From contig NZ_JAXCHT010000001.1 in NCBI RefSeq assembly GCF_035984655.1, positions 248,001-312,000 on the forward strand: a stretch of DNA of 64,000 bases. Reading direction: 5' to 3'. The notes under the pieces were generated by a model. The model saw nothing but the letters and a program-made list of their open reading frames with translations, was not told where the DNA came from and ran no database searches. Positions 1 through 7,981 of the stretch are shown here, piece after piece (the stretch's first letter is position 1; every line of letters starts with the position of its first letter). This stretch comes from Actimicrobium sp035984655. Lineage in GTDB: Bacteria > Pseudomonadota > Gammaproteobacteria > Burkholderiales > Burkholderiaceae_D. A program made the position numbers and the translations under genes.

Positions 1-1038
1 GCGCCGCTGGCGCCGCCGCGCATTGCCTTGATTCTGCCGTTGCGTTCCGACACATTGGGACGCGCTGCCGAAGCCGTGCGGGCCGGCTTCCAGGCGGCCT
101 GGGAACGCGACCGCGGCGACGCCACGCTGACCGTGATCGAAACCGGCGACAGCAGCAAGGAAATCCTGTCGGTGTATGCCGAGGCAGTGGCCGGGCATGA
201 CATCGTGGTCGGTCCGCTCTCGCGCACCGACGTCACGGCGCTCGCGCTCAGTCGCATCGTCAACATTCCCACCATCGCGCTGACCCAGCCGGACATCTCG
301 ATCGAGACCGACGGCACGTTGCCGCGCAATTTGCTGGTGATCGGCCTGTCGCTCGAAGACGAAGCGCGCCAGGCTGCCCGCTGGGCCGGCAGTGGCAAGA
401 AATCCGCGCGCGCGCTGGTGCTGTCGACCACTGCCACGTGGCAACGGCGCGCTGCCCACGCCTTTGCCGGGCAATGGCAGCAGGCCGGTTTCGAGGCGCA
501 GTCCGTCGAATTGCCGACCAGCGGCGGTTATTTCAGCGCCAACGCCATCGCACTGCTCAAAAAACGCATCCAGTCCGACAAACCGACACTGCTGTTTCTG
601 GCCCTCGACGCGACTCAGGCGCGCCAGCTGCGCAGCGCGCTCGGCAGTGACTTGCCGCCCATGTACGGACTGTCACAGCTCAACCCGCTGGTGCCGCAGG
701 ATGCCGACAGCAACCGGCTGTCCGAACTGGACGGCGTACGCCTGCTGGATCTGCCCTGGCAAATCGCGCTGGCCCATCCGGCCGTGATGATCTATCCAAG
801 ACTGCTCGACAGCGCCGAGCAGAAACGCAGCGCCGATCTCGAACGGCTCTACGCGCTGGGCATCGATGCGTTCCGGATCGCCCGTGAAATCGGCCTGCGC
901 CATACCGACTTCGATCTCGATGGCGTCAGCGGCAAGCTGCACGTCAGTTTCGGCAATGGCGCGACCCGCTTTGAACGCACGGCGCTGCAGGCGGTGTACC
1001 GGGATGGCGTGGTGGTGCCGCTGAATGCGGATCATTGA
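1..1038 (+). CDS. lpoA: Penicillin-binding protein activator (LpoA/YraM family), 3' part
   Basis: The frame is open from the first base, so the gene begins upstream and only the last 345 codons are present. A TTG at 28 is not a credible start because the coding frame continues before it. The text resembles the C-terminal periplasmic-binding-protein-like domain of LppC/LpoA proteins: a strand IALILPL, then a helix, and later VLSTTATWQRRAAHAF as the second lobe begins. The family consists of outer-membrane lipoproteins that stimulate class A penicillin-binding proteins. yraN, diaA and dolP follow, the same order as yraM-yraN-diaA-yraP of enterobacteria, which supports the call. The lipoprotein signal would lie outside the window. 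Confidence 0.85.
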   Translation, partial: APLAPPRIALILPLRSDTLGRAAEAVRAGFQAAWERDRGDATLTVIETGDSSKEILSVYAEAVAGHDIVVGPLSRTDVTALALSRIVNIPTIALTQPDISIETDGTLPRNLLVIGLSLEDEARQAARWAGSGKKSARALVLSTTATWQRRAAHAFAGQWQQAGFEAQSVELPTSGGYFSANAIALLKKRIQSDKPTLLFLALDATQARQLRSALGSDLPPMYGLSQLNPLVPQDADSNRLSELDGVRLLDLPWQIALAHPAVMIYPRLLDSAEQKRSADLERLYALGIDAFRIAREIGLRHTDFDLDGVSGKLHVSFGNGATRFERTALQAVYRDGVVVPLNADH

Positions 1039-1419
1039 ATGGGCTTGATGGCACGGCTGCGCGCACGCGCCAGCAGTACCGACCGGCAGATTGCCGGCGA
1101 CGCCGCCGAAGATCGCGCCTTGGCGCACTTGCAGCAGCATGGCCTGACCCTGGTCGAACGCAATTTTTTGTGCAAGGCCGGCGAGCTCGATCTGATCATG
1201 CAGGATGCGGCCACGCTGGTGTTTGTCGAAGTGCGGCAACGCAGCGGTCAGCGCCATGGCGGCGCGGCGGCCAGCATCACGCGCAGCAAGCAGATTCGCC
1301 TCACGCATGCGGCGCAACGTTACCTGCAACGCTACCGCCATCCGCCGCCCTGCCGCTTCGATGTGGTGGCAATTGATGGGGCGGTGATAACATGGCTGCA
1401 AAATGCGATCGACTCCTGA
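1039..1419 (+). CDS. yraN: YraN family protein (UPF0102), endonuclease-like fold
   Basis: This is a 126-residue protein whose ATG immediately follows the lpoA stop codon, so the two are very likely co-translated. It shows the UPF0102 signature: an N-terminal GDAAEDRALAHL helix, the core GELDLI, then FVEVRQR and a basic helix KQIRLTHAAQRYL. These match the acidic and basic positions of the Holliday-junction-resolvase-like nuclease fold, but no activity is established for the family. The length is normal. The neighbours lpoA and diaA make the assignment secure. Confidence 0.9.
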   Translation: MGLMARLRARASSTDRQIAGDAAEDRALAHLQQHGLTLVERNFLCKAGELDLIMQDAATLVFVEVRQRSGQRHGGAAASITRSKQIRLTHAAQRYLQRYRHPPPCRFDVVAIDGAVITWLQNAIDS

Positions 1420-1470
1420 CATCCGCCTTGCCGCCGCAGAAGCAGCGGACACAACTTCCCACTTGCCATC

Positions 1471-2067
1471 ATGATCAATCAACGCATCATCGCGCACTTC
1501 CATGAAAGCGCCGACCTGAAAATGCAGGCCGCCTCGGTTCTCGCGCAGCCTATCGCCCAGGCGGTGGAACTCATGTTCACCGCACTCTCCAATGGCAACA
1601 AGATTCTGGCCTGCGGCAATGGCGGCTCGGCCGCTGACTGCCAGCACTTTGCCGCCGAACTGGTGGGGCGCTTCGAGCGCGAACGGCTTCCCTTGCCAGC
1701 GCTGGCACTGACGGTCGACACCTCGATCATCACCGCAATCGGCAACGACTACAATTTCAACGAAATTTTCAGCAAGCAGGTGCAGGCATTCGGTCAAGCC
1801 GGCGATGTGCTGCTGGCGATGTCGACCTCGGGGAATTCAGCCAATGTGCTGGCCGCCATCGAGATCGCACTGGAACGCGACATGCGGGTGGTCGCACTGA
1901 CCGGCAAGGGCGGCGGCGCGATCGGCAAGGCACTGACGGATGCCGACGTGCATATCTGCGTGCCGCACGACCGCACCGCACGCATTCAGGAAGTCCATTT
2001 ATTAACGATTCATTGTATGTGCGACGGCATTGACGTGGCACTTTTCGGAGGAGATGCGAATGATTGA
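1471..2067 (+). CDS. diaA: SIS-domain protein DiaA / phosphoheptose isomerase-like
   Basis: The protein has 198 residues and one SIS (sugar isomerase) domain: NGGSAADCQHFAAELVGR forms the first part and STSGNSANVL the phosphosugar-binding loop. H-x3-E in HFAAE and Q-x7-H in IQEVHLLTIH correspond to the zinc and catalytic positions of GmhA, so chemistry alone does not separate GmhA from DiaA. DiaA stimulates assembly of DnaA at the origin. The placement between yraN and dolP matches the diaA locus, so DiaA is preferred. The last 8 bases overlap the chosen dolP start, implying translational coupling. Confidence 0.82.
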   Translation: MINQRIIAHFHESADLKMQAASVLAQPIAQAVELMFTALSNGNKILACGNGGSAADCQHFAAELVGRFERERLPLPALALTVDTSIITAIGNDYNFNEIFSKQVQAFGQAGDVLLAMSTSGNSANVLAAIEIALERDMRVVALTGKGGGAIGKALTDADVHICVPHDRTARIQEVHLLTIHCMCDGIDVALFGGDAND

Positions 2068-2716
2068 TCGGGCTCGTCGGATCTGGCCACGCGCCAGCCG
2101 CCCAATGGCTACCATCGCGCTGTGCGCACTGGTGGCAACCGGCTTGCAGGGATGTATCGAAATGATGGTCGGCACCGCCGTAGTCGGCACGCTGGCCGCA
2201 TCGGACCGGCGCACCTTTGGTGCCCAGACCGAAGACAAGACGATTGTCATCAAGGGTGAAAACCGCATCGCCCGGCTGGTCGGCGACAGTGGCCATATCA
2301 ACGTCAACAGCTTCAACCGCAAGGTCCTGCTGACCGGCGAAGTGCGCGACGAGGCCATGAAAGCCGCGGTCGAACGCGAAGCCGCTGCGATCGAAGGCGT
2401 CAATTCGGTGGTCAATGAAGTCGCCGTCGCCGGCATCTCCAGCTTCGGCTCACGCTCCAATGATGTGCTGTTGCAGGGCAAGATCAAGGCATCGTTCGTC
2501 GACGCGCGCGACCTCTATGCCAACTCGGTCAAGGTCATTGTCGAACGCGGCGTGGTGTATCTGATGGGCCGCGTCACCGAGCGCGAAGCCCATCTGGCGA
2601 CCGAAATCACGCGCGGCGTTTCCGGCGTCGAAAAAGTCGTACGGGTATTCGAGCTGATCGACGACAACGAGCTCAAGGAATTGTCGAAAACCACATTGAC
2701 TCCGGCCAGCAAGTAG
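2060..2716 (+). CDS. dolP: BON-domain outer-membrane lipoprotein DolP (YraP)
   Basis: The 218-residue product starts with a basic segment, a hydrophobic stretch and the lipobox LQGC near residue 29, so it should be a lipoprotein. Two BON domains follow (roughly residues 50-118 and 125-200), with the typical NSVVNEV and GVEKVVRVFELID segments. In enterobacteria this protein acts in outer-membrane integrity. I chose the ATG at 2060 because a strong ribosome site GGAGGAG at 2047-2053 sits 6 bases before it; in-frame ATGs at 2030 and 2054 lack proper spacing. It ends the lpoA-yraN-diaA-dolP operon, followed by a terminator. Confidence 0.9.
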   Translation: MIDRARRIWPRASRPMATIALCALVATGLQGCIEMMVGTAVVGTLAASDRRTFGAQTEDKTIVIKGENRIARLVGDSGHINVNSFNRKVLLTGEVRDEAMKAAVEREAAAIEGVNSVVNEVAVAGISSFGSRSNDVLLQGKIKASFVDARDLYANSVKVIVERGVVYLMGRVTEREAHLATEITRGVSGVEKVVRVFELIDDNELKELSKTTLTPASK

Positions 2717-2740
2717 CCGGGCAGGGTTAATGCGTCACGC

Positions 2741-2775
2741 AAAAAGCCGCTCCCGAATCGCAGGGCGGCTTTTCT
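2741..2775 (+). terminator. Rho-independent terminator after dolP
   Basis: The arm AAAAGCCGC (2742-2750) pairs with GCGGCTTTT (2765-2773), with a loop of about 14 bases and a T-rich tail. It lies 25 bases after the dolP stop and just before the lemA-like gene. Confidence 0.75.
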
Positions 2776-2791
2776 TTCGGGGGGAGTGCGC

Positions 2792-3388
2792 ATGACCGCT
2801 GTACTTGTCCTGGCAGGCGTGTTTCTGCTGGCCATGTTCTGGGCGATCGGCGCCTGGAAGCGGCTGGTCAGCCTGCGCCAGCAATTCAGGAACTCCTATG
2901 CCCTGTTCAACGGACAGTACGAACGCCACCTGGCGTTGATTGCGACACTGGCCGACGCGGCCGAGGCCGACATGCCGCGCGAGCGCAGTCGCCTTGCCGA
3001 TATTCTGGTGGCGCACACGCGCGTCATCGAAGCCAATGCCCACGCCGCCGATCCCACCAATGCGGCAGCGCTGCAGCAATTGGCGACTGCCGACGCGGTG
3101 CTCAACGCCGCGCTGGGCAATCTGCCCGCCCTGTTCGATGCGCGCGCGACCTTGAAAGCCAATCCGTCGATGCTGGCACTGTCGATGGAATGGAACGCGG
3201 TGCGCAACCGGGTCGCCTTCACCCGCCAGGCCTATAGCGATGCCGTACTGCAGTACAACGCCGCGCTGGCGCAATTTCCGGGCTCGGTCATCGCCAACCT
3301 GTTCGGCTTCAAGGCCGGTGCATTGCTCGTCCCGGGCAAGACCGCCGACGCCACCGACGTTCCACCGCTTGACTCTTCGAGGACCTGA
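2792..3388 (+). CDS. LemA family protein
   Basis: The 198-residue protein has one N-terminal membrane segment (residues 1-20) followed by a long helical domain. LemA hallmarks are present: LVSLRQQFRNSYALFNGQYERH after the membrane helix, the middle NPSMLALSMEWNAVRNRVAF, then YNAALAQFP and the ending IANLFGF. The function of LemA proteins is unknown. The ATG at 2792 follows GGGGAG at 2781-2786 by 5 bases; a GTG at 2786 abuts that site and is unlikely. Four bases separate it from the next gene, so they probably form a two-gene operon. Confidence 0.82.
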   Translation: MTAVLVLAGVFLLAMFWAIGAWKRLVSLRQQFRNSYALFNGQYERHLALIATLADAAEADMPRERSRLADILVAHTRVIEANAHAADPTNAAALQQLATADAVLNAALGNLPALFDARATLKANPSMLALSMEWNAVRNRVAFTRQAYSDAVLQYNAALAQFPGSVIANLFGFKAGALLVPGKTADATDVPPLDSSRT

Positions 3389-3392
3389 TCCC

Positions 3393-3827
3393 ATGCGCCG
3401 CCAATTCCTGACAACCGCCGCTGCCGCCGTCTTCCTGCTGGCAACCACCACCCTTCCGGCCCGCGCCGCCGAACCGATCAAGGTGGTCTACCACCTCGCC
3501 GATGGCATCGACCAGGCCTCCCGCGCGCTGGCAAATATCCGCAATCAGTTGCGCGCCGAGCCTGACACCAAAATCGTCGTGGTCGGACTGGCCGATGGCG
3601 TGAAGTTCATGCTGCGCGATGCCGTCGATCACAACGGCAAGCCATTCGAACCGGCGCTGGTCGAACTGGCGGCGCAAGGCGTCGAATTCCGCATCTGCAT
3701 GAATACGCTTGCAGCGCACAATATTCCGGCGTCGCGGGTGGTCGCGATTGCCCGACCAGTCCCGGCCGGCGTGGTCGAAATTGCGCGGCTGCAGGCGCGC
3801 GAAGGCTACGTGTATTTCCGACCATGA
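3393..3827 (+). CDS. Exported DsrE/DsrF-like family protein
   Basis: The protein has 144 residues. The first 26 form a signal peptide (MRRQF, a hydrophobic core, cleavage near ARA-AEP). The mature part has the DsrE-like alpha/beta pattern: KVVYHLADG, KIVVVGLADGVKFML, and a C-terminal GVEFRICMNTL with a single cysteine where DsrE-type sulfur carriers often have one. It ends with LQAREGYVYFRP, which is typical of periplasmic members. Function is unknown; a sulfur-relay or thiol role is possible but not shown. It follows the LemA gene by 4 bases. Confidence 0.75.
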   Translation: MRRQFLTTAAAAVFLLATTTLPARAAEPIKVVYHLADGIDQASRALANIRNQLRAEPDTKIVVVGLADGVKFMLRDAVDHNGKPFEPALVELAAQGVEFRICMNTLAAHNIPASRVVAIARPVPAGVVEIARLQAREGYVYFRP

Positions 3828-3928
3828 GCCAGTGCGGCGCAACATCACGTTGCCCGCAAGCCGGTCGCCGCTACCGTAGAACTACCAGCGACATTGCACT
3901 CTCGGGATTCCCGACTAGTATCGATGTG

Positions 3929-3951
3929 TCCCGGAAAGCTTACTTCCGGGA
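3929..3951 (+). other. Stem-loop upstream of the PHB depolymerase gene
   Basis: TCCCGGAA (3929-3936) and TTCCGGGA (3944-3951) form a perfect 8-bp stem with a 7-base loop. There is no T tract, so it is a poor terminator. It could affect the leader of the depolymerase mRNA, whose start is 69 bases downstream. Confidence 0.4.
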
Positions 3952-4019
3952 AGACCTGCCTCCGTGCCTGACGGGGAGCGGTCCATTGGCAGCTCAAAAA
4001 AATACGGAGACTTCACATC

Positions 4020-5768
4020 ATGGCTACAACCTTCAACCGATTGCTCGGTCGATTGGCGACTGCGGTCGCCTTGCTCATTCCCGTCATCGCTGCCCAGGCG
4101 CAAGTCACCGCCGGTCCCGGTGCATGGAGCGCCAATCAAACCTGGGCCGCCGATTCAGTCAATGGCGGCAATCTGACCGGATACTTCTATTGGCCGACAG
4201 CGCAGCCGACCGTCGCCGGCAAGCGCGCGCTGGTGCTGGTGCTGCATGGATGCACCCAGACCGCCGCCGCCGACGTGATCGACAAGGCCGCCGACAACGG
4301 CTACAACTGGAAGGCCATGGCCGAGCAGTATGGCGCCGTGATCCTCGCGCCCAACGCGACCGGCAATGTCTACAGCAATCACTGCTGGGACTACGCCAGT
4401 ACCAACCACAACCGCTCGACCGGACATGATGCAATTCTGCTCAACCTGATCAGCCGCTTTGTCACCAATGCCCAATATGCGATCGACCCGAACCAGGTGT
4501 ATGTGACCGGGCTGTCGTCCGGCGGCGGCGAAACGATGGCGCTGGGCTGCATGGCCCCGGATATTTTTGCCGGGGTCGGCATCAATGCCGGACCACCGCC
4601 AGGCACCACCACGGCGCAGATCGGCTTCGTGCCGTCCGGCTACACGGCAGCCACCGCCACGGCCAACTGCAAAACACTGGCCGGCAGCAACAGCGCCAAA
4701 TTCGCCAGCCAGATCGCTGGCGTGGTCTGGGGCACCACCGATTACACGGTGGCGCAGGCGTACGGGCCGATGGATGCCGCCGCCATGCGCGGCGTGTACG
4801 GCGGCACGTTCACCAAAGGCGCCGCGGTGACGGTCCCGACCGGCGGCAGCAATATTCCCTACACCGACAGCAACGGCAAACTGCGCACCAGCGAAATCAC
4901 CGTGACCGGCATGGCGCATGCGTGGCCGGCCGGAACCGGCGGCCAGAATGCGCGCTATGTCGACGCGACCAAGGTCAACTACCCGGCCTTCGTGATGGAT
5001 TTCTGGTTCAAGAACAATCTGCGGGTGAGCACCGTTGCGGCCCCGGTAATGACGGCCTGCAGCGCCACGGTGGCAGGCACGACGGCCACCATCAGCGGCG
5101 CGGCCACGGATGCTGCCGGCAGCATCACCAGCTATGCGGTGGCATTGACCGGACCGACCCCCGCCAATGATGCGGCGGCGGGCAGCGGTGCGAATTTCAG
5201 CAAAGCCTATGCCGGCCTGGCCAATGGCTATTACAGCGGCAGCGTGACGGCGACCGACACCGTCACCCAGAAGACCTCGGCTGCCTGCACCATTGCGCAA
5301 TTCCTGGTCGGTCCGGCGCCGGTGATCCAGCCACCCACCGGACTGCTGGTCGGCGCCACCACGGCCAGCACCGTGCCACTGTCGTGGAATGCGGTGACCG
5401 GCGCGGTCGGCTACAACGTGTATCGCAACCAGATCAAGGTCACGGCGACCCCGCTGACGGCCACGGCGTACAGCGACACTGGCCTGGCGGCCGCGACGTC
5501 CTACGCGTATCAGGTCTCGACGGTCGCCAGCGGTGCGGTGGAAAGCGCGTTGTCGGCGGCCGTCAACGCCACCACCAAATCGGCGTTCACCTGCACCAGC
5601 ACCAGTGCCAGCAATTACGCGCATGTGCAGGCCGGCCGCGCGCATGACAGCGGCGGCTATGCGCTGGCCAACGGCTCGAACCAGAACATGGGACTGGACA
5701 ATCTGTTCTACACCGCCACGCTGTCGCAGACCTCGGCCGGGTATTACGTGATCGGGAGTTGCCCGTAA
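4020..5768 (+). CDS. Secreted polyhydroxybutyrate depolymerase-family esterase
   Basis: The 582-residue protein has a signal peptide (about residues 1-27), an alpha/beta hydrolase domain, one fibronectin type III domain (about 435-520) and a C-terminal polymer-binding-type domain (about 525-582). The lipase box GLSSG carries the likely nucleophile Ser166; Asp241 in WGTTDYT and His300 in GMAHAWP complete a plausible triad, and HGC at 76-78 gives the oxyanion region. The C-terminus (SNYAHVQAGRA, NQNMGLDN, YVIGSCP) is typical of the substrate-binding domain of extracellular PHB depolymerases. The ATG at 4020 follows CGGAGA at 4005-4010. It is probably exported to hydrolyse short-chain polyhydroxyalkanoate granules. 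Confidence 0.88.
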   Translation: MATTFNRLLGRLATAVALLIPVIAAQAQVTAGPGAWSANQTWAADSVNGGNLTGYFYWPTAQPTVAGKRALVLVLHGCTQTAAADVIDKAADNGYNWKAMAEQYGAVILAPNATGNVYSNHCWDYASTNHNRSTGHDAILLNLISRFVTNAQYAIDPNQVYVTGLSSGGGETMALGCMAPDIFAGVGINAGPPPGTTTAQIGFVPSGYTAATATANCKTLAGSNSAKFASQIAGVVWGTTDYTVAQAYGPMDAAAMRGVYGGTFTKGAAVTVPTGGSNIPYTDSNGKLRTSEITVTGMAHAWPAGTGGQNARYVDATKVNYPAFVMDFWFKNNLRVSTVAAPVMTACSATVAGTTATISGAATDAAGSITSYAVALTGPTPANDAAAGSGANFSKAYAGLANGYYSGSVTATDTVTQKTSAACTIAQFLVGPAPVIQPPTGLLVGATTASTVPLSWNAVTGAVGYNVYRNQIKVTATPLTATAYSDTGLAAATSYAYQVSTVASGAVESALSAAVNATTKSAFTCTSTSASNYAHVQAGRAHDSGGYALANGSNQNMGLDNLFYTATLSQTSAGYYVIGSCP

Positions 5769-5791
5769 CGGGCCTTGAACGGGAACTGACG

Positions 5792-5857
5792 CGGCGCGCT
5801 CGGACGAGCGCGCCGGAAAGCGGGGCGTTCGACATCAGCTGTCGAACGCTCTTTTTT
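5792..5857. terminator. Tandem hairpins between convergent depolymerase and lipA genes
   Basis: An 11-bp GC-rich stem with a 2-base loop occupies 5792-5815. A second perfect 10-bp stem, GCGTTCGACA (5825-5834) with TGTCGAACGC (5840-5849), is followed by TCTTTTTTATT. The second has the form of an intrinsic terminator for the plus strand, and its T tract runs into the lipA stop codon at 5856. Confidence 0.75.
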
Positions 5858-6851
5858 ATTCGGGCTGGCTGTCGACCACCACACCCGCCCCCTGGGCCTG
5901 CTCGTCGGCATGGTACGAACTGCGCACCATCGCACCCACCGCGGCGTGCACGAAGCCCATCTTGTAGGCCTCGGTCTCGAACATCTTGAAGACGTCGGGA
6001 TGCACATAGCGGCGCACCGGCAAGTGGTCGCCGCTGGGCATCAGGTACTGACCGATGGTCAGCATGTCGACGCCGTGCGCGCGCAGGTCGCGCATGACCT
6101 GCAGGATTTCTTCGTCGGTTTCACCCAGGCCGACCATGATGCCGGATTTGGTCGGGGTGTCGGGATGCAGCTCCTTGAAGCGCTTGAGCAGGTTCAGCGA
6201 ATAGTCGTAGTCGGAACCGGGCCGGGCTTCCTTGTACAGGCGCGGCACGGTTTCGAGATTGTGGTTCATCACATCCGGCGGCGCCATCTTGAGGATCTCC
6301 AGCGCCCGGTCCATGCGGCCGCGGAAATCGGGCGTGAGGATTTCGATGCGGGTGTTGGGCGACAATTCGCGCACGCGGCGGATGCAGTCGGCAAAATGGC
6401 CGGCGCCGCCGTCGCGCAGGTCGTCGCGATCGACCGAGGTGATGACAACGTAACTCAGCCGCAGCGCGGCGATGGTCTTGGCCAGATTCTCGGGTTCTTT
6501 GACATCCAGCGGATCGGGCCGGCCGTGGCCGACATCGCAGAACGGGCAACGCCGGGTGCACTTGTCGCCCATGATCATGAAGGTCGCGGTGCCCTTGCCG
6601 AAGCACTCGCCGATGTTCGGGCAACTGGCTTCTTCGCACACGGTGACCAGGCTGTTGGCACGCAGGATGTCCTTGATTTCGTAGAAGCGGGTCGATGGCG
6701 AGGCCGCCTTGACGCGAATCCAGTCGGGTTTCTTCAGCCGTTCGGCCGGGATGATCTTGATCGGGATGCGCGCGGTCTTGCCGGCGCCTTTTTGCTTTTC
6801 AAGCGGATTGTAGTAAGTCGTTGCAACGGGGTCGGTCGGTTCGTGTGCCAT
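5856..6851 (-). CDS. lipA: Lipoyl synthase
   Basis: LipA is a radical-SAM enzyme that inserts two sulfurs into protein-bound octanoyl groups. The 331-residue protein shows both cluster motifs: the auxiliary cluster cysteines in CEEASCPNIGEC and the radical-SAM CTRRCPFC. The C-terminal RSSYHA supplies the conserved serine ligand. LTPDFRGR, NHNLETVPRLY and KSGIMVGLGE are all standard family segments. Length is normal. It lies 13 bases downstream of lipB on the same strand, so lipB-lipA is an operon. Confidence 0.98.
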   Translation of the reverse strand: MAHEPTDPVATTYYNPLEKQKGAGKTARIPIKIIPAERLKKPDWIRVKAASPSTRFYEIKDILRANSLVTVCEEASCPNIGECFGKGTATFMIMGDKCTRRCPFCDVGHGRPDPLDVKEPENLAKTIAALRLSYVVITSVDRDDLRDGGAGHFADCIRRVRELSPNTRIEILTPDFRGRMDRALEILKMAPPDVMNHNLETVPRLYKEARPGSDYDYSLNLLKRFKELHPDTPTKSGIMVGLGETDEEILQVMRDLRAHGVDMLTIGQYLMPSGDHLPVRRYVHPDVFKMFETEAYKMGFVHAAVGAMVRSSYHADEQAQGAGVVVDSQPE

Positions 6852-6864
6852 AGGTGTGCCAGAT

Positions 6865-7542
6865 TCAATCCAGAGATGTGCTGTTGAGTCGATGCGTCAG
6901 GTGCCCGGCCAGCGCCGCGTGCACTTGCGCCAGCGCGGCGTCAACTCCCAGCGTGCGCATGTCGACGGTTGCCAGGCCGGGGTAACCGCACGGGTTGATC
7001 CAGCCAAACGGTGTCAGGTCCATCGCCACATTCAGAGAAACGCCATGATAGGTGCTGCCGTTGGTGCGCACTTTCAAGCCAAGCGCGGCAATCTTTGCGC
7101 CCTGATGCGGTCCGTCGGCAAGATAAATGCCCGGCGCCCCGGCCTTGCGCGCACCGGCCAGATTATACGCGGCGAGGGCATCGATCACCGCCTGCTCGAT
7201 CTTGCCGACAAACTCGCGCACCAGCAGGCCGCCATCGGCACGGCGTCGGCGCAAATCGATCAACAGATAGATGATGGCCTGGCCGGGGCCGTGATAGGTG
7301 ACTTCGCCGCCGCGATCGGTTTGCACTACCGGGATGGCGTGCGCATCCAGCACATGGGCCGGATCGGCCCCGAGGCCAAGCGTGAAAACGGCAGGGTGTT
7401 CGACCAGCCAGAGCTGGTCAGGTGTGGCAGCGTCGCGCGCATCGGTGAATGCGCGCATCGCTGCGAAAGTGACGTCGAACGGTTCAAGACCGCGCTGGAC
7501 AATCAGCAGGGCTGGTGGATGGTTTGGTGCGATCAGAGACAT
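6865..7542 (-). CDS. lipB: Octanoyltransferase LipB
   Basis: LipB moves octanoate from acyl carrier protein to target proteins before LipA acts. The 225-residue protein has GGEVTYHGPGQ, the lysine in GAKIAALGLKV, and the acyl-transfer cysteine in INPCGYPGL. The start is placed at 7542 (MSLIAPNHPP); a longer open frame exists upstream but runs through the DUF2917 gene in another frame and has no family similarity. The 5' end overlaps the last 59 bases of the DUF2917 gene. Confidence 0.95.
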   Translation of the reverse strand: MSLIAPNHPPALLIVQRGLEPFDVTFAAMRAFTDARDAATPDQLWLVEHPAVFTLGLGADPAHVLDAHAIPVVQTDRGGEVTYHGPGQAIIYLLIDLRRRRADGGLLVREFVGKIEQAVIDALAAYNLAGARKAGAPGIYLADGPHQGAKIAALGLKVRTNGSTYHGVSLNVAMDLTPFGWINPCGYPGLATVDMRTLGVDAALAQVHAALAGHLTHRLNSTSLD

Positions 7543-7831
7543 AGCGCCCGAGTGTACCGAACAATGTCCCCAGCCGGGCGGTGCCACCAGCCGACGGCGC
7601 GGCCGACACCGCCACCTCGGCATTCTGTCCGTGCGCCTCGACCACCACCAGACGGTGCGCCGGCAGCGCCAGCGTGTCGCCGCATGACAACCAGAAATCG
7701 GCGCGCAGACCTTCGATGGTGACCCAGACGTTGCCACGCGCCACACGCAGCGTTTGCGGCCGCTCGGCGACGCCGGACATGACCTGGTCGGCACGGATAC
7801 TTGACGATTGCGTTGCGAATAGATTTGACAT
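7484..7831 (-). CDS. DUF2917 domain protein
   Basis: The 115-residue product has the core LRVARGNVWVTIEGLRADFWLSCGD-type pattern, then LALPAHRLVVVEA, which I recognise as DUF2917, a small cupin-like beta domain common in Burkholderiales. GGAG precedes the ATG at 7831. The gene overlaps the lipB start by 59 bases, so the 3' end doubles as lipB coding sequence in another frame. It is divergent from a LysR gene; DUF2917 genes are often found beside such regulators, and regulation by it is likely but inferred. Confidence 0.72.
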   Translation of the reverse strand: MSNLFATQSSSIRADQVMSGVAERPQTLRVARGNVWVTIEGLRADFWLSCGDTLALPAHRLVVVEAHGQNAEVAVSAAPSAGGTARLGTLFGTLGRYVSDRTKPSTSPADCPARS

Positions 7832-7981
7832 GATGGGATGCTCCGATAAAAAATATATCGCACCAAAGCATGAAGTGAGTCCTTTGTTGCCTTGTCGATG
7901 GAGGTAGTGTAGGCGTCGCAACGGCATTGGCAAAACGAGTTATATTCGTGACTCTTGCTAATTTAATTCACAAGGATGGCC
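7832..7981. promoter_or_regulatory. Divergent promoter region DUF2917 / LysR
   Basis: This 150-bp region separates divergent starts. It includes GAGT and ACTC arms around an AT-rich centre at 7937-7954, a plausible LysR-type target of inverted-repeat form. No promoter could be fixed with confidence. Confidence 0.4.

Noticed and set aside
3929..3951. Terminator after the DsrE-like gene
   Set aside because: The stem is perfect but no T tract follows on either strand, so it is listed only as a stem-loop.
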